Origin: an uncultured Bacteroidales bacterium
GTDB lineage: Bacteria > Bacteroidota > Bacteroidia > Bacteroidales > P3
Assembly: GCA_944321735.1 (NCBI GenBank)
Contig: CALUMK010000001.1
Coordinates: forward strand, 62,001 to 126,000
DNA: 64,000 nucleotides
Reading direction: 5' to 3'
Part shown: in pieces, positions 34,823 to 44,093 of the stretch
Layout of the letters: every line of letters begins with the position of its first letter
Position numbering within the stretch: the stretch's first letter is position 1
Notes under the pieces: model-generated
Seen by the model: only the letters and a program-made list of their open reading frames with translations
The model's database searches: none
What the model was told of the DNA's origin: nothing
Made by a program: the position numbers and the translations under genes

Positions 34823-35380
34823 TCATTTGCCGGCATCAGGCAATTGGAAATTTTCCGGATATTTAGCTTTCGCATCTTTATAGATTTCCGCCAGTTCTTG
34901 CATTAGGATTTCTACTTTTTTGTCCGTGTCCAGAGGACTTGGCAATATCGTGCATTTCTTGTTCCCGTAGTCCACGATGCCGACGTAAAGGGGCACTCCA
35001 GCCCGTTTTGCGATGTAGTAGAACCCTTTTTTCCAGCGTTTGGTTGCTTTTCGTGTGCCTTCCGGAGTGATAATCAGGGCCAGCTCAGAGGCTTTGTTTA
35101 ACAGATTTATTGAATGCTCCACTACGCTGCCAGCCTGTTGCCGGTTTATGGGCATTCCTCCGAGCGCTTTTAGCATACGCCGGATAGGGAATACGAAAAA
35201 CTCCTGTTTTATGAAAAACCGGGCTGGGAGGCCTTTTGTCCAAAATGCCAGCCTTCCGATAACAAAGTCCATGACGCTGGTGTGCGGTGCCACAATCAGA
35301 ACATATTTCTTTTCAGGCGGACGAAATTCGTTGACTGTCCAGCCCATGGCTTTCAAGCAGCAAGAGGCTATTTTTTCCAT
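34823..35380 (-). CDS. Lysophospholipid acyltransferase (PlsC family)
   Basis: 185 aa from Met at 35380 (MEKIASCCLKAMGW). The HX4D acyltransferase motif is HTSVMD (33-38) in VAPHTSVMDFVIGR, PINRQQAGSVVE follows, and the PEGTR substrate motif is in LIITPEGTRKATKRWKKG. It would transfer an acyl chain to a lysophospholipid or related molecule at the inner membrane. In-frame sequence upstream of 35380 overlaps the TamL gene and is not family-like. It starts 47 bp after the TamL stop, so the two are probably one transcript concerned with the envelope. Confidence 0.9.
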   Translation of the reverse strand: MEKIASCCLKAMGWTVNEFRPPEKKYVLIVAPHTSVMDFVIGRLAFWTKGLPARFFIKQEFFVFPIRRMLKALGGMPINRQQAGSVVEHSINLLNKASELALIITPEGTRKATKRWKKGFYYIAKRAGVPLYVGIVDYGNKKCTILPSPLDTDKKVEILMQELAEIYKDAKAKYPENFQLPDAGK

Positions 35381-35427
35381 TTTCTTTCCGTGTTTGATAC
35401 TGCAAGGAAATCTTGTATGATCTTGGG

Positions 35428-37839
35428 CTAGAACGGGTATCCGATACCGAAATTGAACAGCATATCCTTCAGTCTGAAATCTTTTATGACCCAAGTATCT
35501 CCTGAACCCAACATGGATGGATCCCGGAGCGGTATGCCGATGTCCATGCGGATGATGAAGAATTTGAAATCGTAGCGCAGGCCGATACCTGTTCCCAGCG
35601 CCAAGTCTTTGTGAAACTTATTCCATCGGAATTCCCCGTTCGGGTAAACTTCGTTAGGTCGTACCAGCCATATATTTCCAGCGTCCAGGAATACGGCGCC
35701 CATCAATCCGCCCCAGATGGGAAAGCGTTGTTCTATGTTGAATACCATGAATACATCGCCAAGACGTTCAAAGTCGGGCTTGTCCGCCGGGTGTTGGTAG
35801 CTTCCTGGACCCAGTTGGTACAAAGGCCATGCTCGGATTGTGCTGTTGCCTCCTATGAAGAACCCCTTTTCGTAGGGCAGGGATTGGGAATTCCCGTAAC
35901 TGTAACCAATTCCTACTCCGGCCCGGACTACTAAATCGGTCTTCATTCCCAGGACAAAGTGGTGGCTGTAATCGGCTTCCGCCCTGACGTATTGCGAAAA
36001 GGGTAATCCGAACAATTCATATCCTGCGGCTTGGGGGCGCTCTCCATGTATCCCCATTGCAATTCCATACAGCAAGTTCCCTGCAGTTTCTATTTCAAAT
36101 TTCAGATGATTGAAATCTTTGACGATACCTCGCTGTTGGTCAGTATAGGTGAACTGGTACCTAGGGGTCATGATGAAATGGTCGGTGTATTGGTAATAGA
36201 GCCGGTAGTTTTGCGAGGCTTCGTATTCGTCCAGAACGCTTTGGAACGATTCCGAGGTTCGAAGCATCTGAATCGTGCTTATTTCAAGAGGAGTCAGGCT
36301 CTGTTCCCAATTCCCCTTTTCCCAGCGGTAGGCGAAATTGGCGTTGAAGATGCTTCTGGAGTAATCCCTTTTATGCTGGTAGCTGTATCCGGCCGAGATG
36401 ACGGTAGATGGTCTGGCTTGCTTGCTGAACCGGTCTATGTGTCCGGGCAACAGGAAGCGGGGGAATTCCAGGCTGGCATCTAGCGAGGCTTCGAAGGTGT
36501 TGAGGAAAGTCCGGTTGCGGTTGTTATCGACTGTGAACTGGAATTCGTAGGCGCCACCTAAGCGAATATTGAGGATTTCCCCTCCGCCAAAGGTGTTGCG
36601 GTTTTGGAATCCGAAGTTGGCAGCGATTCCCTGGATGCCGGAACTGGTGGTCAGCTGGCCTTCTACGCTGAAACTGTACCGGCTGCCTTGTATCATTCGG
36701 ATTTGGCAGTCCAGAAGGTTGTTTTGCGCATAGCTCAGACTGGTATCATAGGGCTTTTCAGTCAAGCTGATGTTTGTATATTGGAACGCCCTGAGATCGC
36801 CTAAGTTATCGTAAGTATTGGTTACGTTTGCCAATGAATATCTGTCTCCGGGACGTAGCATGGTCTTCTGGACCACCGATTTGTATTTGATGATAGGCTT
36901 TCCTTGGTTCAGTATATGGTAAATCGGGCCGGATAGTCCTTTTCTTTTTTCCCGGCGGCTGATTTCTTCGAAGGTAACGGTGTCGAACTGGAAAGTGTCC
37001 GATTGGGCTTGGGCTCTGGAAAGAGGCGTGATATATACTTTGTCTATGTAATATTTCTTGTGGTGCAGCAGGATGGGATTGCCGCTGAGACTGTCTATCA
37101 TGTTGGAGACCATTCTTCTGACATGCAGGGTGATGTCCATTTGCTTGCTGTTCAGGTTGCTGTCAGCAGAATAGTGCAGGAAATCTTTATTGAATGCCCA
37201 ATATCCTTGGTTCTGCAATTGTTCTGCGATGCGTTCTCTTTCCGCATCCAGCAAATTGACTTCGTATTGCATCCCGGATTTGAGCAGGGTTTCCTGTTCC
37301 CAGTTAGCCAATGCCTGGCGGAGGCTGTCGTCCAAGATATCGATTTCGATATTGCGGATATGGTAAGGTTCGTCTAATTGGAGACGGTAGGACACAACTA
37401 CTTTGCGCTTGTCTTTGCCTTTTCGTTTCACTTCTGTTTCCAGCTCAGGGTGGAAATACCCTTTGCTGCTTGCAACGGAGAGGATTCTTTCGGATGAGCT
37501 CCGGATGGAGGCGCTGTCGAACAAGACCGGCTTTTCTCCAATGTCCCGCAGTTTGTTGTTCCACCAGTTGTCTTTATCGTCTTTTGCCCAATTGTAGAAT
37601 GTCAGTTTGAGGGGACCGCCTAAGACTTTGCTGTTAGGTTCTTGGGTCAGCGCGCTGTTCAAATCGTTTTTGTCAACGGTGCCGCCTCTGGATACCTTGA
37701 TTTTGTTTTTGACTAGCAAGCTTTGGTCTTCCGGAACTTTCTTCAGGCTGTTGCAGCCTGTCAGTCCGGACAATACGATGCCTGTCAGCAGAATTTTGCC
37801 GAAAAGGAAGATACCGGACAGGCAACGAGCGCAACGCAT
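35428..37839 (-). CDS. tamL: TamL-like outer membrane assembly lipoprotein (Omp85/BamA superfamily)
   Basis: 803 aa. The N-terminus is a lipoprotein signal with lipobox LTGC (IVLSGLTGCNSLKK), the mark of TamL, the Bacteroidota form of TamA. POTRA-like segments follow (IDILDDSLRQALANWEQETL; YEVNLLDAERERIAEQL), then the 16-strand surface-antigen barrel, with FFIGGNSTIRAWPLYQLG as the conserved VRGF/Y-like region and FGIGYPF at the C-terminus, ending in aromatic Phe as barrel proteins do. It helps insert outer membrane proteins or move lipids together with TamB, which is not in the window. Confidence 0.9.
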   Translation of the reverse strand: MRCARCLSGIFLFGKILLTGIVLSGLTGCNSLKKVPEDQSLLVKNKIKVSRGGTVDKNDLNSALTQEPNSKVLGGPLKLTFYNWAKDDKDNWWNNKLRDIGEKPVLFDSASIRSSSERILSVASSKGYFHPELETEVKRKGKDKRKVVVSYRLQLDEPYHIRNIEIDILDDSLRQALANWEQETLLKSGMQYEVNLLDAERERIAEQLQNQGYWAFNKDFLHYSADSNLNSKQMDITLHVRRMVSNMIDSLSGNPILLHHKKYYIDKVYITPLSRAQAQSDTFQFDTVTFEEISRREKRKGLSGPIYHILNQGKPIIKYKSVVQKTMLRPGDRYSLANVTNTYDNLGDLRAFQYTNISLTEKPYDTSLSYAQNNLLDCQIRMIQGSRYSFSVEGQLTTSSGIQGIAANFGFQNRNTFGGGEILNIRLGGAYEFQFTVDNNRNRTFLNTFEASLDASLEFPRFLLPGHIDRFSKQARPSTVISAGYSYQHKRDYSRSIFNANFAYRWEKGNWEQSLTPLEISTIQMLRTSESFQSVLDEYEASQNYRLYYQYTDHFIMTPRYQFTYTDQQRGIVKDFNHLKFEIETAGNLLYGIAMGIHGERPQAAGYELFGLPFSQYVRAEADYSHHFVLGMKTDLVVRAGVGIGYSYGNSQSLPYEKGFFIGGNSTIRAWPLYQLGPGSYQHPADKPDFERLGDVFMVFNIEQRFPIWGGLMGAVFLDAGNIWLVRPNEVYPNGEFRWNKFHKDLALGTGIGLRYDFKFFIIRMDIGIPLRDPSMLGSGDTWVIKDFRLKDMLFNFGIGYPF

Positions 37840-37996
37840 ACGAAAATAGGAGAGGAATCTATGAATGAAGAAAAGGGGAGGCCGGAAGCAATCCCGGGGT
37901 TATGCCACGGAACTTTCCGTACCTCCCTTTTGTCAGGTGGTATTAACGTTTAGGTCGAGCGCTATGCTCTTGGCTTGTACATCCTGACAGGCCGGA

Positions 37997-39370
37997 TTAG
38001 CATTTTTCGAGCTCGATGGTGAAGTGCCGCATGATAGGCAGCTCCTTCACGATCCGGTAGCCGGAAGTAATGGATTCGCGGCGGTCGTAGATGTTTTTCA
38101 AGGCCACGGCGATTACATCCATGTGGTTGTTGGTATAGGTCCGGCGAGGAATGGCCAAACGGAGCAGTTCCAGTTCCGGGTAGCGGTTTTCGCGGGTCAC
38201 AGGGTCGCGGTCGGCCAGCAAAGCGCCGATTTCAACACCGCGGATACCGGCTTCCAGGTAAAGTTCGATACCCAGTGTCTGGGCCTTGAATTCTTCTTTG
38301 GGCACGTTGGGCAGGATTTTCTTGGCATCCACGAAAATGGCATGACCGCCGGCAGGACGCTGGTAAGGAATGCCGAATTCGTCCAGGCGTTGACCTAAGT
38401 ACTGAACTTGTTTGATGCGGCTTTCCAGAACCGGGAACTCGGTGCCTTCGTCCAGACCTTGGGCCAAGGCGTTCATGTCGCGGCCGGCCATACCACCATA
38501 GGTCAGATAACCTTCGTACATGACACCGAACATGATGGCCGAATCGTACCATTCCTTCTTGTTCGTGGCGAAGAAACCGCCCATATTGACAATCGCGTCT
38601 TTCTTGGAGCTCATTGTCATGCCGTCGGCGTACGAGAACATTTCGCGGGCGATTTCCTTGATGGTCTTGCTTTCGTAGCCCTTTTCGCGAGTCTTGATGA
38701 AGTAGGCGTTTTCAGCGAAACGGGCGGAGTCGAGGATGACAGGCACGCCGTACTTGTTGCAGATTTCGCGGACTTCCTTCAGGTTCTGCATCGAAACCGG
38801 CTGGCCACCGGCGGTATTGTTGGTCACCGTCACGATAACGAAAGGCACGTTGCCCTTGTGTTCCGCCAAAGCCTTGTCCAGCTTGGCCGGGTCCACGTTC
38901 CCTTTGAACGGGATTTCCAGCTGGGTGTTGGAGGCTTCATCGATCGTGCAGTCCAAAGCGATGGCCCTGCGGTATTCGATATGGCCTTTTGTCGTGTCGA
39001 AATGGGAATTGCCCGGAATCACATTGCCTTCTTTCACGGTTGCCGAGAAGAACACGTTTTCGGCGGCGCGTCCCTGATGGGTCGGCAGCACGTACTGGAA
39101 ACCGGTGATTTTCTCAATCATGTTCTTCATGTTGAAGAAAGAGCTGGCGCCGGCGTAGCTTTCGTCGCCCAGCATCATGGCGGCCCATTGTTTGTCGCTC
39201 ATCGCCCCGGTTCCGGAGTCGGTCAGGAGGTCGATGTACACTTGGTTCGAAGCCAGCTTGAACAAGTTGTACTTGGCTTCCTTGATCCACTGTTCGCGTT
39301 CTTCACGGGTGCTGCGGTGGATGTGTTCTACCATCTTGATGCGGTAGGATTCTGCGAATGGTAATTCCAT
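37997..39370 (-). CDS. tnaA: Tryptophanase
   Basis: 457 aa. Splits tryptophan into indole, pyruvate and ammonia using pyridoxal phosphate. It starts MELPFAESYRIKMVEHIHRS, has the family motif LLTDSGTGAMSD (SGTGA points to tryptophanase rather than tyrosine phenol-lyase), LPTHQGRAAENV, VTNNTAGGQPVSM, LDSARFAENAYF, and the cofactor lysine in TMSSKKDAIVNMGG. Close to the Bacteroides enzyme. The in-frame Met at 39454 adds 28 unlikely residues, so ATG at 39370 was chosen. It is divergent from the asparaginase gene; indole production would be expected. Confidence 0.94.
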   Translation of the reverse strand: MELPFAESYRIKMVEHIHRSTREEREQWIKEAKYNLFKLASNQVYIDLLTDSGTGAMSDKQWAAMMLGDESYAGASSFFNMKNMIEKITGFQYVLPTHQGRAAENVFFSATVKEGNVIPGNSHFDTTKGHIEYRRAIALDCTIDEASNTQLEIPFKGNVDPAKLDKALAEHKGNVPFVIVTVTNNTAGGQPVSMQNLKEVREICNKYGVPVILDSARFAENAYFIKTREKGYESKTIKEIAREMFSYADGMTMSSKKDAIVNMGGFFATNKKEWYDSAIMFGVMYEGYLTYGGMAGRDMNALAQGLDEGTEFPVLESRIKQVQYLGQRLDEFGIPYQRPAGGHAIFVDAKKILPNVPKEEFKAQTLGIELYLEAGIRGVEIGALLADRDPVTRENRYPELELLRLAIPRRTYTNNHMDVIAVALKNIYDRRESITSGYRIVKELPIMRHFTIELEKC

Positions 39371-39688
39371 AGTATTTGATTTTTTAAGTTTTGTCAGCTT
39401 GTTGGAGCGCAGGTGCAAGTTGTTGGGACGCAATTGCAAGCCCGCAAACTGCAAATATAAGCATTTTCTTGGTTCTCCGGGCGGTTCGTCGTATCTGTTT
39501 CAGCGCGGCGCGCGGTTTGCCGGACGATTTCGGCTGTCCGGCTGCGGAAGATGCCGGAATACTAATTGCCAGGATACGATAATTGCCGGAATGTGATAAT
39601 TATCGGCAAATGCCTATTTTTGTGGCCGGGATGCAAATGTCCGGTTTGTCCGGATAAAAACTGTAAAACTTCGTAAAACAAAGTCGTT
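39371..39688. promoter_or_regulatory. Divergent promoter region tnaA / asparaginase
   Basis: 318 bp without a gene. For tnaA the minus strand has TATATTTG (39452-39459), an exact TAnnTTTG, about 75 nt upstream of the start. For the asparaginase the plus strand has TATTTTTG (39615-39622), also exact, with a weak TGTG 19 bp before it. The part at 39551-39612 contains short repeats of TGCCGGAAT and TTGCC. No tnaC-like leader peptide was recognised. Confidence 0.45.
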
Positions 39689-40744
39689 ATGCCAGGAGAG
39701 AATACGCGAAAACGCAAGATTCTGATTGTCTATACGGGAGGAACCATAGGAATGGTTCAGGACAGTGTCACAGGGGCTTTGTCCCCGTTCCGGTTCGAAG
39801 GCTTGATGGAAGCGATGCCCGGTCTGAAAAGCCTGGATATAGCGATTGACTCCTATAGTTTTCCACATTTGATAGATTCTTCCGACATGGGGCCGGAGGG
39901 TTGGGTCCATATCGGGAAGGCTATCGAGGACAATTACGATAGGTATGACGGTTTTGTTGTGCTGCACGGGACGGATACGATGGCCTATACGGCATCGGCT
40001 TTGAGCTTCATGCTGGAAAATTTGGGGAAACCTGTTGTCCTGACGGGATCCCAGCTCCCTATAGGCGTGTTGCGCAGCGATGGCAAGGCCAATCTGGTTA
40101 ATGCGCTGGAAATGGCGGCCTCCGTGGATGAAAACGGCGAGCCGAGGGTGCGTGAGGTCTGTGTCTGCTTCGGGGATTGCCTGTATCGGGGAAACCGGAT
40201 TACCAAATTCAGCGCGGAGAGCTTCACGGCATTCCTTTCTGCCAATTTCCCGACCTTGGCCAAGGTCGGGGTCCATGTGAAATGGAATCCCCTTTTGCAA
40301 CGGGAGTCCAGGAACCGTCCTGTGGCACCGTTCCGGGTTCAGAAAGGATTGGAAAGCCATGTGCTTATCATGAAGATTCATCCGGGCATGACGCCGGCCA
40401 TCCTGAAATCCATGTTGGAGAACACCGACTTGAAAGGCATGGTGTTGGGCACATACGGTTCGGGCAACGCACCTACGTCTCCGGCTTTCGTGGAGGCGCT
40501 TTCAGTGGCCCGGGATCGTCGTATTCCGGTCTTGAACATCACCCAATGCGCCGAAGGCGGGGTAGAGATGGGAAAGTACGCGGCCAGTACCCAGTTGCAG
40601 TCATTAGGAGTCATCAGCGGCAAGGACATGACCACCGAGGCGGCGGTCACCAAGATGATGTACCTTTTGGGGAAAGGATTGGCCTATGACGAGGTCTGCA
40701 AGGCTTTAGGCGAGGATTTGCGGGGGGAGATGACCTGCCTTTGA
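39689..40744 (+). CDS. ansA: Type I L-asparaginase
   Basis: 351 aa. Converts asparagine to aspartate and ammonia. The first catalytic Thr is in IVYTGGTIGMV (16-21 region), the second in VVLHGTDTMAYTASAL; the lysine partner is in RSDGKANLVNAL. No signal peptide, so it is the cytoplasmic type I enzyme. A C-terminal helical part (GKDMTTEAAVTKMMYLLGKG) matches the allosteric type I family. Stands alone between divergent tnaA and the secDF promoter. Confidence 0.94.
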   Translation: MPGENTRKRKILIVYTGGTIGMVQDSVTGALSPFRFEGLMEAMPGLKSLDIAIDSYSFPHLIDSSDMGPEGWVHIGKAIEDNYDRYDGFVVLHGTDTMAYTASALSFMLENLGKPVVLTGSQLPIGVLRSDGKANLVNALEMAASVDENGEPRVREVCVCFGDCLYRGNRITKFSAESFTAFLSANFPTLAKVGVHVKWNPLLQRESRNRPVAPFRVQKGLESHVLIMKIHPGMTPAILKSMLENTDLKGMVLGTYGSGNAPTSPAFVEALSVARDRRIPVLNITQCAEGGVEMGKYAASTQLQSLGVISGKDMTTEAAVTKMMYLLGKGLAYDEVCKALGEDLRGEMTCL

Positions 40745-40747
40745 CAT

Positions 40748-40778
40748 CTTGTAACTAAGAAAAATAATACTATCTTTG
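40748..40778 (+). promoter_or_regulatory. secDF promoter (Bacteroidota type)
   Basis: CTTG (40748-40751), 19 bp, then TATCTTTG (40771-40778), an exact -7 match at ideal distance. Start of transcription near 40785, about 40 nt before the secDF start codon. Confidence 0.65.
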
Positions 40779-40824
40779 TGCCCATTTTCAGAAGTGGCTA
40801 TTAAAAACACTAATTAAATAAACC

Positions 40825-43800
40825 ATGCAAAACAAGGGTGTTATAAAGTTTTTCGCCATAGCTTTTGCTATTATCTGTTTGTTCCAGTTATCCTTTACGT
40901 TTGTCGCGCGGCGGGTTGACAACAAGGCCGAGAAGTTTGCCATGAACAACACGGCAGCCGAAGCCAAGGCTCTTTCCCATGGAAACGAAGTCTTGGAACG
41001 GACCTTGTTCGATTCGTTGTACAACGCCAAACACCAGTATTTCATCGACTCTGTCGGCAATGATGTGATTTATAACATCTTGATTAAGAAATACACCTAT
41101 AAGGAATGCAAGGCACGGGAACTGAATCTCGGTCTGGACTTGCGGGGTGGTATGAACGTGATGATGGAAGTATCCACGGCCGACGTGGTTCGCGCATTGT
41201 CCGGTTACAGCGCCGATACCTTCTTCAACAGCGTGATGGAAGAAGCTATCCAGCGTAACAAGATTGAAGCCAATACCAATTTCGTGGACGTGTTCGACCG
41301 GGTATGGAATGAGAGAGACCCGAACGCGCAGATGGCGGCCATTTTCAGTTTTGAAATGAAGGATGTGAACGCCAATTCCACGAACGCGGAAGTGATTCGG
41401 GCCATCAAGGCCGAAACCGGTAGCGCTTTCGACCGTACATACCAGATTCTTCGCACCCGTATCGATAAATTCGGGGTGGCTCAGCCCAATGTCCAGAAAC
41501 TGGCGCAGACCGACCGTATCCTGGTCGAGCTGCCCGGCGTGAAAGACCCCGCCCGTGTCCGCAAGCTGCTGCAAGGTACGGCTCAGCTGGAGTTCTGGGA
41601 AACCTACGAGTTCTCCGAAATGATTCCTTATTTGCAGGAAGCGAACGAGTATCTGGTTTCCGTGCAGAAATTGGCCGAAGAAGGGGTTGATGAAAAGGCT
41701 TCCGAAGAGTTGAAAGCCGATGCGCAGGAACCCGCTGCGGAATCCGCTGAAGCTGAAAGCGACTTGCTGGCTCAGGTAGCCAAGGCACAGGACTCGGCCG
41801 GTATCCAGAACATGGATGCCGAACGCTGGCAGCAGCAGAATCCCTTGTTCGCTATTTTGATGCCCAGTTTGTTCCAAGGCGATGAACAGCGCATGGGACC
41901 TGTGGTTGGTTATGCCCGCGAAAGGGATATGGCCAAGATCGACGAGATGCTGGCCCAGGCCAAGAGCAAGTTCCCCCGCAATGTGAAATTCGTATGGTCG
42001 GTAAAACCGGTTCAGGAGAACACCGATATCTATTCCTTGATTGCGTTGAAGGTCAGCACCCGTGACGGCCAGGCTCCTCTGGGCGGGGATGTGGTTACCG
42101 ATGCCCGTCAGGATTTCGGCCAGAACGGCGGTGTGGAAATCAGCATGAGCATGAACACCGAAGGAGCCCGGATTTGGAAGAACCTGACCGGTCACAATGT
42201 AGGACGTTCCATCGCGATTGTATTGGATAATGTGGCTTATTCATGGCCTACGGTCAATGGCGAGATTGCCGGCGGGCGTTCGTCGATTACCGGCGGTTTC
42301 TCCGTGGAAGAAGGTCAGGACTTGGCCAATGTATTGAAGGCTGGTAAGCTGCCGGCTCCTGCCAAGATTGTCCAGGAAGCGGTCGTGGGACCTTCCTTGG
42401 GTCAGGAATCCATCACCAACAGTATGATTTCGTTCATTCTGGCCTTTTTGATGGTGCTTATTTACATGTTCATCTTCTATAACAAGGGAGGCTTGATCGC
42501 CAATGTGGCCCTTTTGGTCAACGTGTTCTTCCTCTTCGGTATCCTGACTTCGATCGGGGCGGTTCTGACCCTGTCCGGTATCGCCGGTATCGTGCTTACC
42601 TTGGGTATGGCGGTCGATGCCAACGTTATCATCTACGAACGTATCAAGGAAGAGCTCCGTATCGGGAAGACATTGCGGACGGCTATCAGCGAAGGTTACC
42701 GCAACGGTTATTCGGCTATCATCGACGGTCAGGTGACCACCTTGATTACCGGTATCATCCTGTTGTACTTCGGTACCGGTCCTATCAAGGGTTTCGCGAC
42801 GACCCTCTGCATCGGTATCTGTACCTCCTTGTTCACGGCCTTGTTCATCCCGCGTTTGATTTTCAACCGCCAGCTGAACCACGACAAGAATATTTCCTTC
42901 AGCCATAAGTTCTCCGAAAACTTCCTGTCCAAGGCCAAGTTCGACTTTATCGGCAAGAGCAAGTACTCGTTTATCGCTTCGGCTACGGTTATCCTGATTT
43001 GCATCGTCTCCTTGTCGATCCGTGGTCTGAGCTTAGGTATCGACTTTACCGGAGGCCGTACCTACGTGGTGCGTTTCGACCAGGTGGTGCATGCCAACGA
43101 CATCCGTGAAAGCCTGACCGCCGCTTTCGACGGGGATGCTCCGGAAGTGAAGACCTACGGTCCTTCCAACCAGGTGAAGGTGACCACCAAGTACCGTATC
43201 GAGGAAACCGGTACCGATGTGGATGCCGATGTACAGCATCGCTTGTATGAGGGCTGCAAGGGCTTCTTTGCAAAGCCTATCGAAGAGAAAATCTTTACCG
43301 AAGACAAGACGATCGGACAGATCAGCTCTGAAATCGTAGGTGCCGCTGTGGCTACCGACATCACCCGTTCGGCTTTCATTTCGGTGGCTTTGGCCTTGTT
43401 GGCGATATTCATCTATATCGCGATTCGGTTCAAGCGTTGGCAGTTCGGTTTGAGCGCCTTGATTGGTCTGATGCACAATGCCTTGATTACGATTGGCTTG
43501 TTCTCCATTTTCTATGGAATCCTGCCTTTCTCGCTCGATATCGACCAGTCGTTCATCGCGGCTATCCTGACGATTATCGGTTATACGATCAACGATACCG
43601 TGATTGTGTTCGACCGTATCCGTGAAAACCTGGGTCTCTATCCCAAGCATGCGTTGAAGGACAATATGAACGCGGCCATCAACAGCACCTTGCCGCGAAC
43701 CATCAACGCTTCGGGTACCACCTTGGTGACCGTCTTGATGATTTTCATCTTCGGCGGGGAAGTGATCCGGGGCTTTACCTTCTGCCTCCTCTGCGGTATC

Positions 43801-43932
43801 GCGATTGGTACGTATTCGTCCATCTTCGTGGCTTCGCCTATCGCTTACCGTCTGTTGATGCGCAAGCAGAAGAAAGAACTGGCCGAAGCTCAGGCAAAAG
43901 GTATCTATACCAGCAAAGCCGTAGCGCAATAA
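40825..43932 (+). CDS. secDF: Fused protein translocase subunit SecDF
   Basis: 1035 aa, the fused form usual in Bacteroidota. SecD half: N-terminal membrane helix, LNLGLDLRGGMNVMMEV (D1 motif), a long periplasmic region with an acidic Ala/Glu-rich insert near residues 285-320, then six helices containing LTLGMAVDANVIIYERIKEE. SecF half begins near residue 690 with SKYSFIASATVILICIVSL and LGIDFTGGRTYVVRF, and has IGYTINDTVIVFDRIRENL. It uses the proton gradient to pull exported proteins through SecYEG. Own promoter and own terminator, so it is a single-gene unit. Confidence 0.97.
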   Translation: MQNKGVIKFFAIAFAIICLFQLSFTFVARRVDNKAEKFAMNNTAAEAKALSHGNEVLERTLFDSLYNAKHQYFIDSVGNDVIYNILIKKYTYKECKARELNLGLDLRGGMNVMMEVSTADVVRALSGYSADTFFNSVMEEAIQRNKIEANTNFVDVFDRVWNERDPNAQMAAIFSFEMKDVNANSTNAEVIRAIKAETGSAFDRTYQILRTRIDKFGVAQPNVQKLAQTDRILVELPGVKDPARVRKLLQGTAQLEFWETYEFSEMIPYLQEANEYLVSVQKLAEEGVDEKASEELKADAQEPAAESAEAESDLLAQVAKAQDSAGIQNMDAERWQQQNPLFAILMPSLFQGDEQRMGPVVGYARERDMAKIDEMLAQAKSKFPRNVKFVWSVKPVQENTDIYSLIALKVSTRDGQAPLGGDVVTDARQDFGQNGGVEISMSMNTEGARIWKNLTGHNVGRSIAIVLDNVAYSWPTVNGEIAGGRSSITGGFSVEEGQDLANVLKAGKLPAPAKIVQEAVVGPSLGQESITNSMISFILAFLMVLIYMFIFYNKGGLIANVALLVNVFFLFGILTSIGAVLTLSGIAGIVLTLGMAVDANVIIYERIKEELRIGKTLRTAISEGYRNGYSAIIDGQVTTLITGIILLYFGTGPIKGFATTLCIGICTSLFTALFIPRLIFNRQLNHDKNISFSHKFSENFLSKAKFDFIGKSKYSFIASATVILICIVSLSIRGLSLGIDFTGGRTYVVRFDQVVHANDIRESLTAAFDGDAPEVKTYGPSNQVKVTTKYRIEETGTDVDADVQHRLYEGCKGFFAKPIEEKIFTEDKTIGQISSEIVGAAVATDITRSAFISVALALLAIFIYIAIRFKRWQFGLSALIGLMHNALITIGLFSIFYGILPFSLDIDQSFIAAILTIIGYTINDTVIVFDRIRENLGLYPKHALKDNMNAAINSTLPRTINASGTTLVTVLMIFIFGGEVIRGFTFCLLCGIAIGTYSSIFVASPIAYRLLMRKQKKELAEAQAKGIYTSKAVAQ

Positions 43933-43952
43933 TCGATGTTTGCTGAGAAAAG

Positions 43953-43986
43953 GAGGGAGTCCGCGAAAGGATTCCCTCTTTTTTTT
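43953..43986 (+). terminator. Rho-independent terminator of secDF
   Basis: GAGGGAGTCC (43953-43962) pairs with GGATTCCCTC (43969-43978) over 10 bp with one wobble, loop GCGAAA, followed by eight T. Confidence 0.95.
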
Positions 43987-44093
43987 ATTGTGTTGACAAT
44001 TAGGAAATTTTGCAGCCGCTCTTTTTTATTTTCAAGATTATGCGTAAATTCGCACATCCGAGATGCCTATTTAATAGAGAAGGTATGCGTGTT

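Noticed and set aside
34689..34883. 64-codon plus-strand frame across the MITE-like element
   Set aside because: Lies across inverted repeats and into the acyltransferase gene on the other strand; no coding features.
40888..42195. 435-codon minus-strand open frame in secDF
   Set aside because: Shadow of secDF with no recognisable protein family.
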